Notes: generated from the sequence alone by a model not told the origin. A DNA stretch of 16,898 bases from JADHMP01 sp964617385 (GCA_964617385.1 CAZTYX010000027.1:1-16898); one strand, 5' to 3'. Numbered from the stretch's first letter, positions 1-7,193 are shown. A program made the numbers and translations.

Positions 1-55
1 CTAAACTAAACAATTTTTAGATACGTTGTGCGGTTTTCTTCACCTTGCTACTATT

Positions 56-86
56 AAAAAAAAAGGGTCGGAATACATCCGACCCT
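56..86 (-). terminator. Rho-independent terminator, leftward
   Basis: A perfect 9-bp stem lies at 64-72 and 78-86 around a 5-nt loop. The arms are GC-rich (AGGGTCGGA and its complement). A run of nine A residues (56-64, sharing one base with the stem) becomes a U-tract immediately 3' of the hairpin when read on the minus strand. This is a textbook intrinsic terminator for leftward transcription. In the + direction there is no U-tract. No minus-strand gene lies directly upstream of it; the nearest leftward genes end at 878, beyond the + strand gene at 225-884. It may therefore stop antisense read-through from the 3039-878 operon, or end a short unrecognised transcript. The rest of positions 1-224 contains nothing else I can support. 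Confidence 0.75.
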
Positions 87-191
87 ACCTAGTTACTCCA
101 AAAACAAATGAAAAAAAGTGGTTTTTAATATTTAGACTAAAATTTGAGAACAACGTTTAATTGAGCTACAAATCGTTTTGCTTTTTTAGCT

Positions 192-199
192 TACATTTA
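192..199 (+). promoter_or_regulatory. Candidate -7 promoter element
   Basis: TACATTTA matches seven of eight positions of the Bacteroidota -7 consensus TAnnTTTG and lies 25 nt upstream of the ATG at 225. No well-spaced -33 TTTG is seen (a TTTG ends at 180, only 11 nt away), so the call rests on one element. Confidence 0.3.
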
Positions 200-224
200 A
201 CCTCTAAGCCCAGCAACCAGTGTT

Positions 225-884
225 ATGAGCCGTTATGTTATTTTTTGTGTTTTGCTATTTCAACTGTTTTTTGAAGGCAGCCTCTGGGCGCAGGATGGCC
301 ATTTACTCATACAACAATATCGTGAAGGTCCGGCCCTAACCCATGCTTTTTCTCGGTGGGAAATTTCGGGCGTCGCTTTAAGTTCTTATTGGATTCCAAA
401 AAATGATGCGTTAAAACCTAAAATTAACTATTTACCCAAGTTGCGTTTGCTATACCGCCCAGTACGATCAATGGCATTAACGACTGGATTTGAATACCTC
501 CCTATTCATTATAGCTTTACGCAAGGAGAAACAACCTATCTTGATAAATTGGTCTATTTTTCTATTCCTTTAGGTATTCGTCTTTTTCCCTATGAGCGAT
601 TGCACTTGGGGATGGCGTTTCACTACAACTTATATCAAAAAGGAAACACTTTTTGGCCGCCCAAAGAAAAAACAGAAACCAAAGCCATTGCCCCTGGTGT
701 TTTATCAAATAGTGTGGGCTTTTGCGCCAGTATTGACTACAGAGTGTGGAAGCGTTTTAGGGTAGAAGCCCAGTTTCGATTTTCCAAAAAAAAGGCTTCT
801 CTCTTGGTTCCTCAAACCAATAGCTACACAGGTTGGCTGTTGGGCATAAGCCACCCTTTGTTTCGGTCTAAAGCAAACTATTGA
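225..884 (+). CDS. Secreted, outer-membrane barrel-like protein
   Basis: This is a 219-residue protein of unrecognised family. It opens with an apparent Sec signal peptide: the hydrophobic stretch VIFCVLLFQLFF spans residues 5-16 and a likely cleavage site lies after WAQ near residue 23. The mature part is rich in alternating aromatic and basic/hydrophobic stretches (for example LRLLYRPVRSMALTTGFEYL, FSIPLGIRLF, LHLGMAFHYNL), with a run of probable amphipathic beta strands. This suggests an eight-stranded-type outer-membrane barrel or a related periplasm-facing protein. The ATG at 225 fits because the signal peptide begins directly there and a TAnnTTTg-like element lies 25 nt upstream. Its last 7 bp overlap the 3' end of the convergent lipoprotein gene. 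The barrel call is inferred from composition and pattern, not from a recognised family. Confidence 0.7.
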   Translation: MSRYVIFCVLLFQLFFEGSLWAQDGHLLIQQYREGPALTHAFSRWEISGVALSSYWIPKNDALKPKINYLPKLRLLYRPVRSMALTTGFEYLPIHYSFTQGETTYLDKLVYFSIPLGIRLFPYERLHLGMAFHYNLYQKGNTFWPPKEKTETKAIAPGVLSNSVGFCASIDYRVWKRFRVEAQFRFSKKKASLLVPQTNSYTGWLLGISHPLFRSKANY

Positions 885-1318
885 GATCTTTTCTTAAGCA
901 GAATTTCAATCACACCATTTTGACCCTCTTTTCCATATTTGGCCACGGCAAAGCTGTCTTTTAAAACCGAAACACTTTCGATATGCTCAGGCTTAATGGC
1001 ATCCAAAGAAAAAGTATTTGGCATGCTTTGACCGTTAATTAAAATGAGTGGTTTTTTCATCTCTTGCACCATCAACGTATCGGCGCTTTCAAAAGTGGAT
1101 TTTGGATCCTCGTGCCACACCCCCTTAGGACTATGATCGTCTCTAAAAAAATAAACGTCCGATTGATGACTGCCAAAATCAACGTGTTCTCCAGAACGGA
1201 CAATCGTGAGACCCTGCGATGGTTTTTTGGCCTCGGTTGAAGTAGGCGTTTCATACACCCGAATGGTAAAACAAGCTTGTAGAAAAAGAAGTAAGAGAAG
1301 TGGTGCTATATATTTCAT
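878..1318 (-). CDS. Lipoprotein with TonB-receptor plug-like motif
   Basis: A 146-residue predicted lipoprotein. A short hydrophobic signal ends in a lipobox (FLQAC), giving acylated Cys16. Residues 20-88 are polar and unrecognised. The C-terminal part (about 90-143) follows the pattern found in plug domains of SusC/RagA-type receptors and in the C-termini of Bacteroidota M56/BlaR1 proteins: P-L-I-L-I-N-G-Q, then an I-x-P-x-x-I-E-S-V-S-V-L-K-D segment, a K-Y-G turn, and N-G-V-I-E-I. There is no barrel, so it cannot itself be a receptor. It may dock to an envelope partner, but that is inference. It is the last gene of a leftward operon, 15 bp after the LpxR-like gene, and its stop codon lies inside the end of the facing 225-884 gene. 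Confidence 0.75.
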   Translation of the reverse strand: MKYIAPLLLLLFLQACFTIRVYETPTSTEAKKPSQGLTIVRSGEHVDFGSHQSDVYFFRDDHSPKGVWHEDPKSTFESADTLMVQEMKKPLILINGQSMPNTFSLDAIKPEHIESVSVLKDSFAVAKYGKEGQNGVIEILLKKRSQ

Positions 1319-1333
1319 GATAAAAGATTTTTA

Positions 1334-2227
1334 CTAAAATAGTCTAGTTAGAGTGATATTTAAATATTGATGGCGCGAATATTTTTGAGATTGCACATCT
1401 TTAGAGGCATTGTTGTAGAGCACCGCAAATCGCCAACGTTTCAAATGATATAAAAACCCCGCCTCCCATTCGTGTTTAAAAAATACAGCCTCAAGATCAA
1501 TGGCGGCATTGTTTTTAAATAAACTTCCCTGCACAGCATAGTCGTGCCAACGATATTCGGCTTGAACTCCGGCATAAAATGCCAACCCATTTTGCATGTT
1601 TTCCAACCGATGGCCAAAAAAAGGTAAGGCTTCAAAACGACTCCATTGAATACCCAAACGTGAAAGCACAGAACTTCTGAATGTTCCTCCCCGCAATTGG
1701 CCCAAAAAAACCAAATCGAAATGCTTTCTTATAGACAAGGCATTATAATATCGAAGCATAAGATTGGCATGAAGGGCTTGTTCTTGGGTGGCTGCCCATG
1801 ATAATGGAAGCAAGCCCAAGACCAATTTGTGATAGGTGTTTTGAATGGGTTTTGCCAAACTGGCCGAACCCCCTGTAGTGCCCACTTCAAAACCATAGCC
1901 ATAACCCCGTTTGGCGTGTTTAAAAACTTCTTGTTTAAAACCTACAAACAACCAGCCGTTGTAAGGATAATCAATTTTATCTAAGTCATTTGTCAATCGC
2001 AAATTAGGCGTAGTAATTTCCTGCCCAAAGGTCCAGTGCTGGGTTTTAAATCCATCCAAGCTATCTTCCTCTTGCCGATATCCATAGTCCACAAAAATGC
2101 CACTAGTATAATAGCGGTCGGTACCAAAATAGAGATCGTTATCTACATTTAGGGCCACATAAGATTGGGCAAATGTCAAAAAGGACAGGAATGCGGTAAG
2201 CAGTAAAAAAAACTTCTTTTTCCACAT
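1334..2227 (-). CDS. LpxR-like lipid A 3'-O-deacylase family protein
   Basis: A 297-residue outer-membrane protein with a Sec signal peptide (basic MWKKK, hydrophobic core, cleavage near residue 20 after FAQ). Just after it comes the LpxR family hallmark N-x-D-N-D-L-Y-F-G-T-D-R-Y-Y-T-S-G (N30, D31, T41/S42), where the catalytic Asn-Asp pair of LpxR resides. A later H-K-L-V-L-G segment (H133) fits the catalytic His region. The protein ends in F, as outer-membrane barrels usually do. LpxR enzymes remove the 3'-acyloxyacyl chain of lipid A in the outer leaflet. Family membership looks good; the actual substrate here is unknown. It sits between a universal stress protein gene (14-bp gap) and a plug-motif lipoprotein gene (15-bp gap), which suggests co-expression. 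Confidence 0.8.
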   Translation of the reverse strand: MWKKKFFLLLTAFLSFLTFAQSYVALNVDNDLYFGTDRYYTSGIFVDYGYRQEEDSLDGFKTQHWTFGQEITTPNLRLTNDLDKIDYPYNGWLFVGFKQEVFKHAKRGYGYGFEVGTTGGSASLAKPIQNTYHKLVLGLLPLSWAATQEQALHANLMLRYYNALSIRKHFDLVFLGQLRGGTFRSSVLSRLGIQWSRFEALPFFGHRLENMQNGLAFYAGVQAEYRWHDYAVQGSLFKNNAAIDLEAVFFKHEWEAGFLYHLKRWRFAVLYNNASKDVQSQKYSRHQYLNITLTRLF

Positions 2228-2241
2228 CCTTCAAAAATCTG

Positions 2242-3039
2242 CTAGGCTTTATTTTTAAGCACTAAAAGGGGAATTGTACAATAAAAATCTTTTTTATATA
2301 CCATGTTAGATTCCCAAAGTTTTTCAAAAAATCCGCGCTCGCGTTTAAAGACCACCAACAAATCAGGTTTCACCGATTGAAAATGCTCTAAAACACCTTG
2401 GTATACGGTAGCGTTTGCAGTGTAGCTTAATTTTTTTGAGCGAGAAAGAATGGTATCGTCCAAGGCATGACTTTGATTTGAAAACCCAGGTACTTTAACT
2501 AATAATAAATTTAAAACGGTTTTAAATTTATCTTGAATGCGAAGCAGCGGTTTGAGAATATCTGTGTTTTTTACTTCACCCGACTTAAAGGCCAACAACA
2601 TTTTTTTGGGCTGTACATAGGAACTGCCAATTGGCGCCACCCATACCGGTACATCTGTGCGTTTTATAATGCTCCCCGCAGTAGATCCTAAGAAAATGGT
2701 TTCGTCAATATCATTGCTATATGGGGGCACCACTATTAAATCCAACCCAATCTCACGGTCTAATTGTTTAATGGTGCCTAATAAATCGGCGTTGCTTTTA
2801 ACCAATTGGACCCCTTTGCTATCAGGCAATAATTGTTGAATCATCGCCTGAATTCGTGTTTGGTTTTCTTCCTCCAAATGCGCTTTAAAATTAGAAATAC
2901 GATTCGGATTGGTTTGCATAGGGTAAGCATCCACCACATAGACCTTACTGCCTAGGCTTTTGGCCAAAACCAAAGCATATTGGAGGGTTTCTTGGGCATA
3001 TTGCGAAACCCCAATGGGAACTAAAATGTTTTGCATCAT
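2242..3039 (-). CDS. Tandem-domain universal stress protein (UspA family)
   Basis: A 265-residue cytoplasmic protein with two Usp-like alpha/beta domains in tandem. The first (about residues 3-137) begins with the typical NILVPIGVSQYAQETLQYAL segment and ends in a G-S-T-A-G-S-I-I-K-R-T-D-V-P-V-W-V-A-P stretch, close to the nucleotide-binding G-x2-G-x9-G(S/T) region. The second (about 146-265) keeps the fold pattern but ends in C-T-I-P-L-L-V-L-K without the glycine motif, so it probably does not bind ATP. Length (about 270-280 aa) is usual for Bacteroidota tandem Usp proteins. Two ATGs are adjacent (3039 and 3036), and either could start it. It is the promoter-proximal gene of the operon that continues into the LpxR-like and lipoprotein genes. 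Its specific role cannot be told from sequence. Confidence 0.88.
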   Translation of the reverse strand: MMQNILVPIGVSQYAQETLQYALVLAKSLGSKVYVVDAYPMQTNPNRISNFKAHLEEENQTRIQAMIQQLLPDSKGVQLVKSNADLLGTIKQLDREIGLDLIVVPPYSNDIDETIFLGSTAGSIIKRTDVPVWVAPIGSSYVQPKKMLLAFKSGEVKNTDILKPLLRIQDKFKTVLNLLLVKVPGFSNQSHALDDTILSRSKKLSYTANATVYQGVLEHFQSVKPDLLVVFKRERGFFEKLWESNMVYKKDFYCTIPLLVLKNKA

Positions 3040-3049
3040 TAAATTTTTA

Positions 3050-3077
3050 CAAAAATACTAAGTCCTGTTATTTCAAA
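3050..3077 (-). promoter_or_regulatory. Candidate promoter of the stress/LpxR operon
   Basis: On the minus strand a perfect -7 consensus TATTTTTG (TAnnTTTG) lies at 3057-3050. A TTTG (-33-like) lies at 3077-3074, separated by 16 nt, somewhat shorter than usual. The expected transcription start would be a few bases before the ATG at 3039, giving a very short leader. Confidence 0.45.
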
Positions 3078-3142
3078 GGAGGAATTAAATTAAATTCTTA
3101 TTGCCCCAACAAATAAAAATTTTTCAAGCGAGGGATATTGCT

Positions 3143-3150
3143 TACTTTTA
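3143..3150 (+). promoter_or_regulatory. Candidate -7 element of crotonase/queD pair
   Basis: TACTTTTA matches seven of eight positions of TAnnTTTG and ends 5 nt before the ATG at 3156. Its position would make the transcript nearly leaderless, and it argues against the in-frame TTG at 3138 as the start because that codon lies upstream of the element. Confidence 0.35.
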
Positions 3151-3155
3151 GGGGC

Positions 3156-3914
3156 ATGAAACAAGGGGTACACATTACTACTAAAGAAAGCGTTGGCTAT
3201 GTACATATTAGTAATGTTACACAGGGCAATGCACTTTCGCGTGCCATGATGACGGCGCTTGCTGAAGGCCTTGCTGAGCATAATCAAAATGAGTTGGTGA
3301 GAACAGTGGTGATCCAAAGTGAAGGCGATAGAGCCTTTTGTGGAGGGGCTTCATTAAAAGAATTGATGGCTGTTTCCAATGAAAAAGAAGCTACTCATTT
3401 TTTTTCCGGTTTTGCCGAAATATTAGCTCAAATGCAGCAAATGAGCAAATTCGTTATCGGACGCATACAAGGCAAAGCAGTGGGAGGAGGCTTGGGCCTT
3501 ATTGCCGGCTGTGATTATGTGATTGCCCATCAAAAAGCGGCCATAAAATTATCCGAACTGGCCATTGGTATTGGCCCCTATGTAATTGCCCCTGCCCTTT
3601 CAAGAAAAATAGGAGCAACCGCCTTTGAAGCGCTTTCTCTTGCCGCACACCAATGGCACCCAGCAAGCTGGGCAGAGCAAAAAGGCTTGTTTGCAGAAGT
3701 GACACCAGATATCGTTTCCTTAAATTTAGCCATAGATGAAAGAGCCGCACAATTTGCTCAATATGATCCTAAAGCAGTGCAAACCCTCCGCGCATGGCAT
3801 TGGAAAAACACAGCCGATTGGCATGAAACACTCTTTCAAAACGCAGCCATCACGGGGCGCTTAGCGCTTGAAGAGACAACGCAAAATAAATTAAAGCAAT
3901 TCTTTAAAAAATGA
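3156..3914 (+). CDS. Enoyl-CoA hydratase/isomerase (crotonase) family protein
   Basis: A 252-residue crotonase-fold protein, the usual length for the family. The two oxyanion-hole segments are present: A-F-C-G-G-A-S-L-K-E-L (residues 60-70) and K-A-V-G-G-G-L-G-L (107-115). At the position of rat mitochondrial hydratase Glu144 there is Gly114, while the Glu164 equivalent is kept as Glu134 in K-L-S-E-L-A-I-G-I-G-P. It therefore resembles methylglutaconyl-CoA hydratase-like or isomerase-like members more than classical two-glutamate hydratases, and the substrate is not assigned. ATG 3156 is preferred over TTG 3138 because it gives the usual family N-terminus and lies downstream of a promoter-like element. 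Its stop overlaps the queD start (ATGA, 3911-3914), so the two are probably translationally coupled. Confidence 0.85.
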   Translation: MKQGVHITTKESVGYVHISNVTQGNALSRAMMTALAEGLAEHNQNELVRTVVIQSEGDRAFCGGASLKELMAVSNEKEATHFFSGFAEILAQMQQMSKFVIGRIQGKAVGGGLGLIAGCDYVIAHQKAAIKLSELAIGIGPYVIAPALSRKIGATAFEALSLAAHQWHPASWAEQKGLFAEVTPDIVSLNLAIDERAAQFAQYDPKAVQTLRAWHWKNTADWHETLFQNAAITGRLALEETTQNKLKQFFKK

Positions 3915-4366
3915 GTGCTAAAATACGTATTACTAAAGAGTTCAAATTTGAAACTGGACATGCGCTTTATGGTTATGATGGCTTGTGTAAAAATGTACAC
4001 GGACACAGTTATATTTTAGAAGTTACCGTTATAGGCACTCCCATAGAAGAGGCCACTAACACAAAATATGGGATGCTTATTGATTTTGGCGACCTAAAGA
4101 AAATAGTGCATCAGCACATTGTAAATCCACTCGATCACGCCACCGTTTTGAATTGTAACTCACCCCACAAGGCCTTGGCCGATACAATGGAGGCTCAAGG
4201 GCATAAAATTTATCGTGTTAACTACCAACCCACCTGTGAAATGATGATTGTTGATTTTGCAAAGCAGATTCAGGCAGCGTTGCCCACCCACCTGAGTTTA
4301 CACCATTTAAAATTAAGGGAAACGGCTACGGCTTTTGCCGAATGGTATGCTTCTGATCAAAAATAG
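3911..4366 (+). CDS. queD: 6-carboxytetrahydropterin synthase / PTPS family (QueD)
   Basis: A 151-residue member of the 6-pyruvoyltetrahydropterin synthase family, full length. Visible signature elements are the first zinc His in F-E-T-G-H-A-L, the C-x3-H-G-H motif (Cys27, His31, His33) carrying the catalytic Cys and two more zinc ligands, D-F-G-D-L-K, L-D-H-A-T-V-L-N, P-T-C-E-M-M, and the C-terminal L-R-E-T-A-T-A-F-A-E-W-Y with the pterin-binding Glu. The C-x3-HGH spacing is the one seen in QueD, which turns dihydroneopterin triphosphate into 6-carboxytetrahydropterin in queuosine/7-deazaguanine synthesis. No other queuosine gene is in the window, so a PTPS role remains possible. It overlaps the upstream crotonase gene by 4 bp. 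Its stop lies 12 bp from the facing end of mrcA, with no terminator between. Confidence 0.9.
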   Translation: MSAKIRITKEFKFETGHALYGYDGLCKNVHGHSYILEVTVIGTPIEEATNTKYGMLIDFGDLKKIVHQHIVNPLDHATVLNCNSPHKALADTMEAQGHKIYRVNYQPTCEMMIVDFAKQIQAALPTHLSLHHLKLRETATAFAEWYASDQK

Positions 4367-4378
4367 GGCCTATTGTTC

Positions 4379-6712
4379 TTAAAACCCAAAAGCGTCTAAA
4401 TCTTCTTCTTGACTTTTTCCTTCCAAACTTGGTCTGGCGCCCACCATATCACAATCTAGAGGAATGCTAACCGATTCGGGTTCGGCAAAAGGCTCTTGCG
4501 AAACACCAAGATCTGGGTTATCATAAAGACTTCTCATATAGTTGGCCCAAATAGGCAAAGCCATTGTGGCTCCTTGGCCATATCCAATGTTATCAAAATG
4601 CACTGCCCGATCTTCACCGCCCACCCATACTCCAGTGGCTAAATTGGGAACCATGCCCATAAACCAGCCATCACTTTGATTTTGTGTGGTTCCTGTTTTT
4701 CCAGCAATAGGGTTTTCAAAACTATAGGGATATCCCGTCACCGCTTTTTGATAAATGGGATTGGTTTCTTCCAAGCCGCTGTGGCGCAACCTAACGCCCG
4801 AGCCGTGTTGGGTTACACCTTCCAATAAGTTTAGCGTCACATAGGCTACCTCTTCGCTTAACACATCGGTGGTTTCTGGCACCACCTCAAACAAGACCAA
4901 ACCGTTTTTATCTTCAATTCGTGTAATGATTACAGGTTTTACATAAATCCCTTTGTTCACAAAAGTGCTATAGGCGCCCACCATTTCAAAAAGACTAATA
5001 TCTGGTGTGCCCAACGCAATGGAAGGCACTGCTGGAATGTTTGAAGTAATCCCCATTTTTCGGGTAAGAGAAATTACTGGGCGGGGGCCCACCTGATCCA
5101 TCAAACGGGCGCTCACCGTATTGATTGAATTTGCTAAAGCATTTTTTAAGGTTCGAATTTGCCCATAGCGATCGCCGGAGTTTTTTGGGCACCATGCATT
5201 CATATTGCCATGCTTCATCGGAGGTATACAAAAAAGAGCGTCGGGCAATTGGTCGCAAGGAGACAATTTTAGTTGATCGATGGCAGTAGCATAAAGAAAT
5301 GGCTTGAAGGTAGATCCAATTTGACGCCGCCCCTGTTTTACCTGATCATATTGAAAGTGCTTGTAATTAAACCCACCCACCCATGCTTTCACATGGCCAG
5401 TTTGAGGTTCTAAAGACATTAAAGAAGCCCGTAGAAAATGTTTGTAATACCGAATGGAATCCATAGGAGACATTAAGGTGTCTATTTCACCTTTCCAACT
5501 GAACACCTCCATAGGCACTTTTTCATAAAAACTTTTTAGGATGGTCTCTTCTTCCACTCCCCTGTTGCGCATTTTTCGCCAACGTTCTGATCGGTATGCA
5601 GCGCGTTTGAGCAAGGTGTCAATTTCCCCTTCACGCAAGTCATAAAAGGGCGCTGTTTTGTTGGTTGATCTGTTGTTTTGCTTAAAAAATTCCCGCTGCA
5701 AATTTTTCATATGATCATTCATCGCTTGTTCTGCTTGGGCTTGAAAACGAGAATCTACCGTAGTATATATTTTAAGTCCATCGCGATACAAATCATATTT
5801 AGTGCCATCAGGTTGTGGATTTTCATTGAGCCATTGCCCCATAAATTCTTGCAAATAAGCCCTAAAATAGGTGGCTAAACCTTCGCGATGGGACTGGGGC
5901 GTAAAATCAATTTCAAGGGGTAATTGTTTAAGAGAATCTAGCGTTCGAGCATCGATTAAATTATTACGAAACATTTGTTGAAAAACAATATTGCGTCGGT
6001 CTTTGGTTAAGCTTTCACGGCGAATGGGATTGTACAAAGACGAGTTTTTTAACATCCCCACCAGTGTGGCACATTCTTGTATGTTTAGTTCGTGTGGTTT
6101 TTTGTTAAAATAAATTCGAGCGGCCGATTCGACACCATCTGCTTGATAATTAAAATCATAAATGTTTAAATACATGGTTATGATTTCTTTTTTGGTATAA
6201 CGACTTTCCAATCGCACAGCCAAAACCCATTCTTTCACCTTTTGCATGATACGATAAAACTTATTGCTGGCATGTGCCCCAACAAAAAGTTGCCGCGCTA
6301 GTTGTTGGGTGATGGTGCTAGCACCTCCACGCGATCCCAAATAAATAACAGCTCTTAGCACACCTTTAAAATCTATACCAGAGTGTTCAAAAAAGCGTTC
6401 GTCTTCTGTGGCAATGAGGGCTTCAACTAGGTTTTTAGGCAGCGTTTCATAAGCTATGGGGGTGCGGTTTTCGTTATAAAAAAACTTTCCCAACACGGCT
6501 CCATCGGAAGCCACAATTTGGGTAGCCAAATTGGTTTTAGGATTTTCTAATTGCTGCAAATCAGGCATGGGACCAAACACCCCTTGAGCCGCAGCACCAA
6601 AAATGAAAGCGATTAAAAGGATCGTTCCTCCAAAAAGAGCCCAGAATAGGATTACCCATTTTTTGTAAACATTTCGCTTAGATTTATTTTTTGATGTTTG
6701 TTTATTTGTCAT
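4379..6712 (-). CDS. mrcA: Class A penicillin-binding protein 1A (bifunctional)
   Basis: A 777-residue bifunctional peptidoglycan synthase with a short basic cytoplasmic tail and one membrane anchor (about residues 20-42). The GT51 glycosyltransferase domain follows, with the catalytic A-T-E-D-E-R-F-F-E-H-S-G-I-D motif (Glu103) and the G-A-S-T-I-T-Q-Q-L-A-R segment (130-140). The transpeptidase domain carries S-T-F-K (Ser467 nucleophile, Lys470), S-I-N (529-531) and K-T-G-T (672-675). It acts on the outer face of the inner membrane, polymerising and cross-linking lipid II. The start at 6712 is chosen because it overlaps the gldH stop by 11 bp; the longer frame from 6742 would only add residues encoded within gldH. 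It is the last gene of the ricT-gldH-mrcA run. All catalytic motifs are intact. Confidence 0.95.
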   Translation of the reverse strand: MTNKQTSKNKSKRNVYKKWVILFWALFGGTILLIAFIFGAAAQGVFGPMPDLQQLENPKTNLATQIVASDGAVLGKFFYNENRTPIAYETLPKNLVEALIATEDERFFEHSGIDFKGVLRAVIYLGSRGGASTITQQLARQLFVGAHASNKFYRIMQKVKEWVLAVRLESRYTKKEIITMYLNIYDFNYQADGVESAARIYFNKKPHELNIQECATLVGMLKNSSLYNPIRRESLTKDRRNIVFQQMFRNNLIDARTLDSLKQLPLEIDFTPQSHREGLATYFRAYLQEFMGQWLNENPQPDGTKYDLYRDGLKIYTTVDSRFQAQAEQAMNDHMKNLQREFFKQNNRSTNKTAPFYDLREGEIDTLLKRAAYRSERWRKMRNRGVEEETILKSFYEKVPMEVFSWKGEIDTLMSPMDSIRYYKHFLRASLMSLEPQTGHVKAWVGGFNYKHFQYDQVKQGRRQIGSTFKPFLYATAIDQLKLSPCDQLPDALFCIPPMKHGNMNAWCPKNSGDRYGQIRTLKNALANSINTVSARLMDQVGPRPVISLTRKMGITSNIPAVPSIALGTPDISLFEMVGAYSTFVNKGIYVKPVIITRIEDKNGLVLFEVVPETTDVLSEEVAYVTLNLLEGVTQHGSGVRLRHSGLEETNPIYQKAVTGYPYSFENPIAGKTGTTQNQSDGWFMGMVPNLATGVWVGGEDRAVHFDNIGYGQGATMALPIWANYMRSLYDNPDLGVSQEPFAEPESVSIPLDCDMVGARPSLEGKSQEEDLDAFGF

Positions 6713-7193
6713 CCGCAATTCTATTTTGAGGGTCATGGCCAAAACCTACAGCCACGATGCCGTTCAATTGGGGCACCCCCGCTGCTTGACCAAAAGTGCG
6801 CATGGCGTGTTCCACTTCAACATGAACGGGACCCTTGGTCTCAATTTGAATGTTTTCTTTCCACCACAACACACTTTCTTTCACTTCGCCAAACCCTTTA
6901 CCCAGCCAATTGCCTTGTGGTGTGGCCATGGCATATTCTAAAGTATCCGAAAGATAGGTTTGGGTGCTGTCTTTTAAACGAACGATTAAAAAAATATTGC
7001 TATACGAATAGGCATCGGTGTTGCGCAAGTGAAAATAAAGATGATTTGGCTCGAGCAGCGTGGTTTCATCCAGAGAAAAAGTGAGCACCTCTCCGCTTTG
7101 CCAAGCACCATTTAGGGTCTTATATTCAATAGGATAAGGACTAGAAGCACAGCCTACTAAGAAAACGGCTAGCCAAACAAGGTGTTTATGCAT
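6702..7193 (-). CDS. gldH: Gliding motility lipoprotein GldH
   Basis: A 163-residue lipoprotein with a short signal ending in the lipobox F-L-V-G-C (acylated Cys15). The mature part matches the GldH pattern as I know it: a short N-terminal Y-K-T-L-N-G-A-W segment, beta-rich regions such as Y-F-H-L-R-N-T-D-A-Y-S-Y-S-N-I-F-L, and the L-G-K-G-F-G-E segment followed by a C-terminal G-P-V-H-V-E-V-E-H-A-M-R. GldH is needed for gliding in Flavobacterium and supports the gliding/T9SS machinery at the cell envelope; its biochemical role is not established. The ATG at 7193 places the lipobox correctly, whereas the longer frame from 7349 reads through the end of ricT. It overlaps ricT by 8 bp and mrcA by 11 bp, so translation of the three is probably coupled. 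Confidence 0.88.
   Translation of the reverse strand: MHKHLVWLAVFLVGCASSPYPIEYKTLNGAWQSGEVLTFSLDETTLLEPNHLYFHLRNTDAYSYSNIFLIVRLKDSTQTYLSDTLEYAMATPQGNWLGKGFGEVKESVLWWKENIQIETKGPVHVEVEHAMRTFGQAAGVPQLNGIVAVGFGHDPQNRIADDK

Noticed and set aside
108..128. Micro-ORF MKKSGF on the + strand downstream of the hairpin, as a possible leader peptide
   Set aside because: Six codons in A-rich sequence with no ribosome-binding site and no regulatory codon pattern; chance is the simplest reading.
5..158. Open frame of about 50 codons on the + strand across the left edge region
   Set aside because: It lacks an ATG, crosses the strong terminator hairpin and has a composition biased by A/T runs; it does not resemble a known protein.
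3138..3155. TTG at 3138 as start of the crotonase gene
   Set aside because: It lies upstream of the promoter-like TACTTTTA and adds residues not expected in the family; the ATG at 3156 is better.
6713..6742. ATG at 6742 as start of mrcA
   Set aside because: It would place ten extra residues inside gldH; the ATG at 6712, overlapping the gldH stop, is the natural coupled start.
6698..7084. 128-aa + strand frame opposite gldH as a possible antisense gene
   Set aside because: It is a shadow of gldH with low-quality composition and no family features.
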